Source of the DNA: Tenebrio molitor
Lineage: Eukaryota; Arthropoda; Insecta; Coleoptera; Tenebrionidae
DNA length: 64,000 bases
Direction: 5' to 3'
NCBI RefSeq assembly: GCF_963966145.1
Contig: NC_091054.1
Location: 10,726,001-10,790,000, forward strand
Under the pieces are notes generated by a model. The model did not search any database, was not told the origin of the DNA, and worked only from the letters and a program-made list of their open reading frames with translations. Position 1 is the stretch's first letter. Every line of letters begins with the position of its first letter. The position numbers and the translations under genes are program-made. Below, piece after piece: positions 57,311-64,000 of the stretch.

Positions 57311-59773
57311 CAATTTTCAATCCAATCAATAAATAAATTCATTTATATATCCTCAACAGCTGAAATTAAAATCTTTCGACTCCATTCCAGCTCGTTCTCA
57401 TTTTTTCCTCACACAAAAACGTTTCGTTCCTCTTGCTCGAAACATTTCTTCCCTTCGTCAAGCTCGTCGCTCTTCACCTAGTGATGCTCCAGTTTCTCAT
57501 TCCCAACGGAACAATCGATTAATTTCAATTGAATTAACCAAATTTGATTTGACGAAATTCTCTGTTGCAACTCGCCGAAACGCTCGAGACCTCCACCGAA
57601 TCATTTCCAACACAACAAGCCAACCTCCGCTCTCTTATCGGACGCCAATAAAAATTGTTTTTCCCATTTGTGCAGCGATTGCGATAAAAAAAACTTATAA
57701 TAACGATATAATAATAATATGTAATAATAACGATAATAAAAACGGCAACCTTCGATTATTCCGCTCCGCTTTTCCAAAGATTTGCAAAAACCTGACGCGA
57801 TTTATCTCCCGGAGTTTTACAAAAGCTTTGCGGCGAAAACAACTTTTCCCGACGTTTCTTCGGCGCGAAGTGCACTCGACACTGATTAAGACTGTAATTC
57901 GTACGGACGGCTGCACCGGGATCCCATTTGCGGTCAAAACCTTTTGACCCTTTGTCAAAAGTGGATTCACGACGGTGTCGGGAAGCTTTTTTCTGTCTTG
58001 TCTGCGATTTAATCGCCCCTTCGAGCTTGATGAGGGCGGATTCGAGCCAACTCGAAAATGCCATTCGCATTATGAACAACGAGGCATTAAAATTCATTGT
58101 GTGACGTCAAACTTTGTTTACTACTTGTGTTTTGAACTCCCAACAGGTTCTAGACTAACAGGTTCATTTAGTGCGACAGACGATCCCCAAAATGATGACA
58201 CACGGCGACAGCTAATTAGTCGCAAGATGGCCGTTCGGCCTTGAACCGCCATCTTGCAAAACAGGGGAATTTTATCAAAAATAGTTGTCAACTGGGTAAA
58301 GAACCCTAAGTGGATACATATCGGAACGTAGATACTACATCTGTATCTGGTAATTAATAGTTGCCAACTCGACGGAAAGTTATTTCAAGATTTGATCTGG
58401 ATGTTGTCGAGAGGTAAATCTGGATTTTATCCGGGAGTCCGGTCGATAGTGCGGGGGCAAAATTTTAATTGATGACACGTGTCATTCTTCCATAAACCGT
58501 GCACAAAGCGCTGATCTTATCAAAGCTCCGAAGCCATTTCTTTGATGTTGGCGTTGTCGAGGAGCCTTTCAGACGTCATTCGAACGAATATCCGATGGCA
58601 TCGCTTTAATAACTGTCGAAAGAGCGCTCCCACGGCTCGCACCCAGATCCGTCGGCGTCGGGGCGCCTTTCGCCCCCACGCACCGTTCCTCCGTCCGTTT
58701 CGGCAAATTTGTTCTATTTTGGGTTTTTCCTGCCTTCCCGAAAATCAATATCGGGAGCTGCGACCCGGCAAAAGCCGCAAAATAATGAAATTATTTACCT
58801 GTTGCTGATCCCCCGGAGTTGGTGCTGACTGAAGCGACCCCTGCTGCTAGTTTTCCGACCTCGCGCAAAACCGGCGGCACCAGTGGTCTTTGCGACGAAA
58901 ATTCGTAACCCAACAGATTGGCACCGCTCTTGTTGCCGCTTTTCGAAGTACCCGGTTTCGGATTCATGTCAGAGGAGCCCGAACGTGCGCACTAACACTC
59001 GCGGTACCCTAAAAAGGCGAAAAATCAATAGAACTGCTCCACCACGGCGGGTGCACTGCGGAATTAATCCCAAAGCCTGATCTGGACAGACTCGGGGATG
59101 GAAATGAACCATGAACCGATCGCTTGGGTCAACACTTACGGCAGAAGCCCCCCGAGAGGAGTCACTGTAGCGTTCGACTGTAGCAACCGAATTATTTTAG
59201 CTCTTCGAGACTCTCCATAAAACATAAACATTGAAAGGATGCCAGAAAGTAAATATTTTAATTTGTGCGGGACTGATTGAGCGTACATTGTCTATTGACA
59301 GGTGGACTGTCAAGTGTGAGATGGGGGCGCTCGACCCTCGAACCCGACTAAATCAATAGTTCCGTTAAATAATGAACGATCCGACTCTCCTGACAAGGTT
59401 GATAATTACGCGATTACCAAGAATTTCGATAAGTAATGGGCGGTTTGACAGATGACCTAACCTCACTTTCGACGTGGCCAGCAACCGCCGCTGATCAATC
59501 GAGTTTTTCGCGTCAAACCTTGCCGCAGTCTCCCATTTCGATATTCCAATCAATCATTCCACAATATTCCACACACATTACAACTTATGTGCCAGTTCGT
59601 TCGACTCGACCTGATTCGTTCCTAACCTCACTCGCACTCATAACCACAAACTTATTCCAGTCGATGACAGTGAGTGGGGGATATCAATTTACGCGTAGCA
59701 GCCGGCGAAATACTCGAATTTCTTCCAGCGACGGGCGTAGTGTGATGAGTGCATCGTTTCCGTGAGCAGGAAG
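57311..59773. other. Region upstream of the FAAH2-like gene
   Basis: (ATA)n-type repeats at 57700-57740. 58540-59090 is CpG-rich. No exon could be defined, although the 5' UTR and promoter of the amidase gene must lie in its 3' part. Frames on both strands lack domains. Confidence 0.4.
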
Positions 59774-62700
59774 ATGACGAATACGATGCGACAATTTTTC
59801 AAGCCCTTCATCCGGATAGTGCACGGAGTGGTGGAGTTCTTGGTCCACTGTCTGTTCAAGGTCGTGTACTGCGGCTCCGGGCAGAAGATGCCGCCCATCA
59901 AGGACCTCCTGCTCCTCGAATCGGCCACTTCCGTGGCGCACAAGATCAGGACCAGAAAAGTAAGAGCTCGGCTTTGTCTCGCCAAATGTTCGTGGGGGCG
60001 AAATTTTACCCGCAGAACTGATGCCACTTGATTGATAATTGTGCGGCACGCGATGGGACCTTCGTGGTGAGGATAATAAGGCTCGCCTTTCGGTGCAGGT
60101 GGAACCGGTGGCCACATAAAAACACACTAATTGTCATCTAGATGATTAATTCTCAAGGTTTTGTATACAGCGAATGTGATCGCCCGACATAAACGTTCAT
60201 TTTTCACCTGGAATCGATACAAACAACGGTTTTATGCGTAAATTACGACCCATTAAATGAGTTTTTTTTTTTACTTTCTAACTCGTTAACGACTCGCAGA
60301 TAACGAGCGTCCAAGTGTTGGACTCTTTCATAGACCGGATAAAGGAAGTGAATCCGATGTTGAACTGCGTCGTTGCCGAGCGCTTCGACCAGGCCCGGAG
60401 GGAAGCCCAAGCTGCCGACGACCTTATCAGATCCGGAACCATCCCTGATGAGACCCTCGCCCGCGAGAAACCCTTCCTTGGCGTGCCTTTCACCACCAAA
60501 GACTGCATCGCCGTCAAGGGTAACCGCTCATGATTTCCCAAAGCGTTGTCAAACGAGTCTTGCAGGCATGATCCACACATCTGGCCTGGTGAAGAGGAGG
60601 AACTGCATCGCCGAGGACGACGCTGACGCCATCGCCTACCTCAGAGCCGCCGGAGCTTATCCGATAGCCTTGACCAACGTGTCGGAGCTTTGCATGTGGT
60701 AATATTTTTTTTTTACTGGAAAAACTCCGGACGTTTCCCAAATGCGGACGAGACCTTGATCCGTGCACGAAAAACCGACCGGATCGCATCACAATAACGG
60801 ACAGGACAAGGTCAAAGGTTCAAGAACTTGTCACATTTTAATCGCATCAGATAAGAAAGCGAACACAATCGTCGTTAAATCTTATTAGCTCAATTGCTGT
60901 GTACATTTGCCCGCACAAAATGTCGGACGCGTCTCGTCTACGCCGAATTCGCAGTTGTTGACGATGCTAGTCAAAAACGTTTATTTGGTGGGGCTCAAGG
61001 TTCAATTATTACCGTGCCACCTACAAATCGCCCATTGTTATCATATCGTTGTTAGTTTATCGAGAAAAAAATGGACTTATTGTGCACGACCGCGATAACT
61101 TGCACATGTGTAACAGTAATATTGCGCGATCGGTCCAACAAAAGAGATTTAATTTCCATATTTTTATATCGCCGTCAGGTTAGATAACAGAAAATGATTA
61201 AAAAAAAAGAAACTGATGATGCTATCTCAGACCACGACACGGTTGGACGCCCTTGAGATATTCGACTGTCTATTTCTAGTTGTGTAAATCTCGGCAGCTA
61301 TTAATTTTTCTCGACCAGTTTTACATGAACACTTGATTTCAAAAATTGCGTACAAGTGCTGAGAGCGATTTTTGTAATATTTTCCTAGTGTAAATGGCTC
61401 GTTATAAACTGTTTCTAGGCAACATGAATTTCATACGCTACCTTCCTTCCAGTTTAGTGATGTTTCAGGCTCTTGTCACTTTAATGTAACCATGGAAACA
61501 AAGTTAACATTACATGAGGAAATATTAGGTGTACGCTATTTTTTTGAAATCAAGTGAACATTAACCTCTAACAATTAAATTAATTAAACATTTAAATTCC
61601 ACTTTTAAACAAACAATAGCTTATGAAAAATAACGTAGGTACACGGTTTTGTAACATGCTGAAGTTGACAGAAACGGTTAATTACGAAACTGACCCCCTT
61701 GAAACCCGACAATAATAAGCAATTTTAATCCATTTGAAAGACGTTAATCTGTTAATACGTCGAACGAGGCGCCCCCTAGCTGGGTTAGACTCGACCTAGA
61801 ACTGTCACCAGTCAAAAATACCGTTTGCAAGAATATGTTTATGTAATTTAGCTTGAAGTCTTGATCTTGACAAAAAATTTATTATTCTATACTTATGCAG
61901 TTTTTAAAACGATTGTGTATGATGGTGCAACGATAATATAACGGCTGTTTTTTTTTTAATTTGGCGTGGAAGTTGTTGCAGGCAACATGTTGCCAATTGT
62001 TGCCTTGGTGTAAGGCCGGCTTTTCGCATTTACTTACACGAGTGACGCGTTCTCCATCGACTCTCCAACGCCAACTTCCACGCCAAATTAAAAAAAAACA
62101 CCCTTTATGTACTTTTTAGGGGTGTTATCCACGAAAAATTAAAGGAAATTGTTTCACTACTTCTTAACAACAATCGATAAAACAGAGCAGACTTACGTTT
62201 TTAATAAATTTCGGAGAACTTTTCAAAATGATGGATCAGAGTAAGAAGTCGTAACTCGTGACATACCCCCAACGGCACCAACCTAAAAACTACAACTTCC
62301 CTGTAATTAAACCACTATAGAATTTCGACTGCGTTAAAAAAAAATTGTTGACTTGACCAGACCCGACCTGACCCCTCAAATTTGTGATCGTTTCATTTTC
62401 CTCGAAAAACTAAAAAATTGATAAATCTGACGTAACAATTGATTGCATCAGGATCACTGGCATTTGGAAAAAGTCGTTTAAAATAAATTAAAACCGACTG
62501 GAATGGTCCTCATTGTTATTCACGAGTTGCATTATGTTCTAATTTAATAAATGCAACGTCCAAAAATAACTCGCTCTAAACAGTATAAACATGACAAGGA
62601 AAAAATTGGTCGTTAAAAAATTGAGGTTATGTTGAATTGTTGATGCAATAGGTAATTTAATTTTTTTGCGTAATAAAATGAATCACTTTCAAATTTCTTC

Positions 62701-63881
62701 TACGGATTCGTGTTAATTTCGTAAAAGAGCTTGGTTTTTCACGTTTGAATAAAAATTGTCTGTTTACGCTTTTCGTTTTGGGCTTCCTCTACGAAGTTGT
62801 AAGAGTGCGTTTAATCTTTGGGGCACTTTGCAGGTGGGAGAGCGCGAATACGCTGCACGGGCGCTCGTCCAACCCCTACAACACGAACCACATCGTGGGC
62901 GGCTCGTCCGGGGGCGAGGGCTGCCTTCAAGGGGCGGCGGGCTCCGCGTTCGGCATCGGCTCCGACATAGGTGGCTCGATCCGGATGCCGTCGTTTTTCA
63001 ACGGCGTGTTCGGCCACAAACCGTCGAAGTTCGTGGTGTCGAACAACGGCCAATACCCCGCCCCCATCACGACCGAACAGACAAGTTTCCTGGGGATCGG
63101 GCCAATATGCAGACGCGCCGAGGATCTTCTCCCCCTGTTGAAAGTCATCGCGGGAAAGAACGCCCCCGAACTGCGACTGGACGAGCCCGTCGACATCAAA
63201 CAAGTCCAGTTCTACTACCAGGACTGCGACATGGGGTCAGTAGGCGTGTCGCCGGTCCACCACGAGATCAAAGAGCTCTTCGGAAAGATCTCGTTGCACC
63301 TGGAGAAGGCGCACGGCATCAAGACGAAGAAAGTAGCGATCCAGCGGTTCCGCAAGAGCGGCCCCATCTGGTTCGCCAACATGAAGACCCCGAACGGGCC
63401 GTCCTTCCAGGAGCAGTTGGCCAACCTGGAGGGGTCGATCAACCCGTACGTGGAGCTGGTGAAGTGGTGCTTCAGGAGGTCGGACCACACCTTCATCGGA
63501 ATCGTGACCGCGTTGGCCGACAAAGGAGGTTGCAAATACGGCGACGACAAACACACTTATCTAGTCGAGGAGCGGGGCAAGTTGAGGCGCGACATGGAGG
63601 ACCTGCTCGGGGACGACGGCGTCTTCCTCTACCCGACCCACCCAACGGCCGCCCCCTTCCACAACGAGCCACTCGTCAAGCCGTTCAACTTCAGCTACAC
63701 GGCCATCATCAACGTTCTGGGGTTCCCCGCCACCAACATTCCGATGGGACTGAACAGCGAGGGGCTGCCTATCGGGATCCAGGTGGTGGCCAAAACCAAG
63801 AACGACCGACTGTGTCTGGCCGTGGCCAGGGAGCTGGAAAAGGCGTTCGGGGGATGGGTGCCCCCCTCGGTCGAGGCCTGA
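59774..63881 (+). CDS. FAAH2: Fatty-acid amide hydrolase 2-like amidase
   Basis: Four exons, 59774-59959, 60300-60519, 60566-60698 and 62834-63881, give 528 residues (human FAAH2: 532). All introns are GT-AG: 340, 46 and 2135 bp. Residues 5-30 (RQFFKPFIRIVHGVVEFLVH) form the N-terminal membrane segment. The amidase-signature domain carries the triad Lys129 (GVPFTTKDCIAVKG), Ser204 (VGGSSGGEG) and Ser228 (GSDIGGSIRMP); the 24-residue Ser-Ser spacing equals that of FAAH. The C-terminus LNSEGLPIGIQVVAKTKND and AFGGWVPP matches the family. The enzyme hydrolyses fatty-acid amides at lipid membranes; insect genomes carry several paralogues, so the orthologue is not certain. The start was set at the first in-frame ATG; Met5 (59786) is an alternative. 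The 3' UTR runs off the window. Confidence 0.95.
61942..62104. mobile_element. Foldback MITE in FAAH2 intron 3
   Basis: Ends (C/A)GG(C/G)TGTTTTTTTTTT, then AATTTGGCGTGGAAGTTG, are repeated inverted over about 33 bp around a ~97-bp centre. Target duplication not resolved. It lies in the same intron as otherwise featureless AT-rich DNA (60699-62833). Confidence 0.65.
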
Positions 63882-64000
63882 TAGACCAGGACACCAATCT
63901 GCCTTACCTCACAGACTTTCTAGCGCAATTATTTTTCTATCATTGTAACAAGCAAGTTTGGGCACGAACTTGCATGTGTGCTAGACCTACAAATCTCTGT
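63882..64000 (+). other. 3' UTR of the FAAH2-like gene
   Basis: Follows the TGA at 63879-63881. No AATAAA is seen before the window ends, so the transcript end lies beyond. Confidence 0.6.

Noticed and set aside
59684..60127. Minus-strand frames of 142-147 codons over FAAH2 exon 1
   Set aside because: Shadow of the amidase exon and its flanks; no domain.

Overview
The window looks like nuclear DNA of an insect. The recognisable genes are insect-type, they carry short GT-AG (once GC-AG) introns of about 45-100 bp, their codons end mostly in G or C inside an AT-rich background, and one TATA/Inr/DPE-type core promoter is visible. A beetle is my best guess, but nothing in the sequence proves the order.

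Genes. Four gene models can be supported. (1) 14247-15014 (+) is an intron-free coding region for a 255-residue secreted, threonine-rich protein of unknown function. (2) 16490-17305 (+) is a complete three-exon mitochondrial rRNA 2'-O-methyltransferase (MRM2/FtsJ family, 240 aa). (3) 17515-19295 (-) is a cytochrome b5/CS/cytochrome b5 reductase fusion (Ncb5or, CYB5R4), tail to tail with MRM2. Its first coding exon is missing locally. A phase-compatible first exon with its own promoter lies 16 kb upstream at 35429-35704 (-), which would make most of 19.3-35.4 kb a single intron. (4) 59774-63881 (+) is a complete four-exon fatty-acid amide hydrolase 2-like amidase (528 aa) with the Ser-Ser-Lys triad intact.

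Repeats. The rest is mostly non-coding and rich in mobile DNA. 1-1660 is a degenerate ~40-bp tandem array split by a TA-flanked MITE. 3.1-13.5 kb holds two further inverted-repeat elements (one with 8-bp target duplications), two decayed mariner transposases and a LINE that has lost its reverse transcriptase. 22-27.5 kb holds a foldback element, a ~177-bp satellite-like array and a 23-bp array. 33-55 kb is a MITE-rich block: nine TA-flanked elements, a non-autonomous Helitron, three LINE ends, two decayed transposases and a long degenerate tandem array.

Non-coding mosaic. AT-rich DNA alternates with GC- and CpG-rich islands (about 6.2-6.6, 9.6-10.6, 25.8-26.5, 28.4-29.0, 41.9-42.4 and 53.2-55.9 kb). 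These have no convincing reading frames and may be regulatory. I found no rRNA, tRNA, CRISPR array or prokaryote-type operon. I see no clear new multi-gene system. The best leads are the distant Ncb5or promoter and first exon, the Helitron, the MITE cluster and the unassigned secreted protein.
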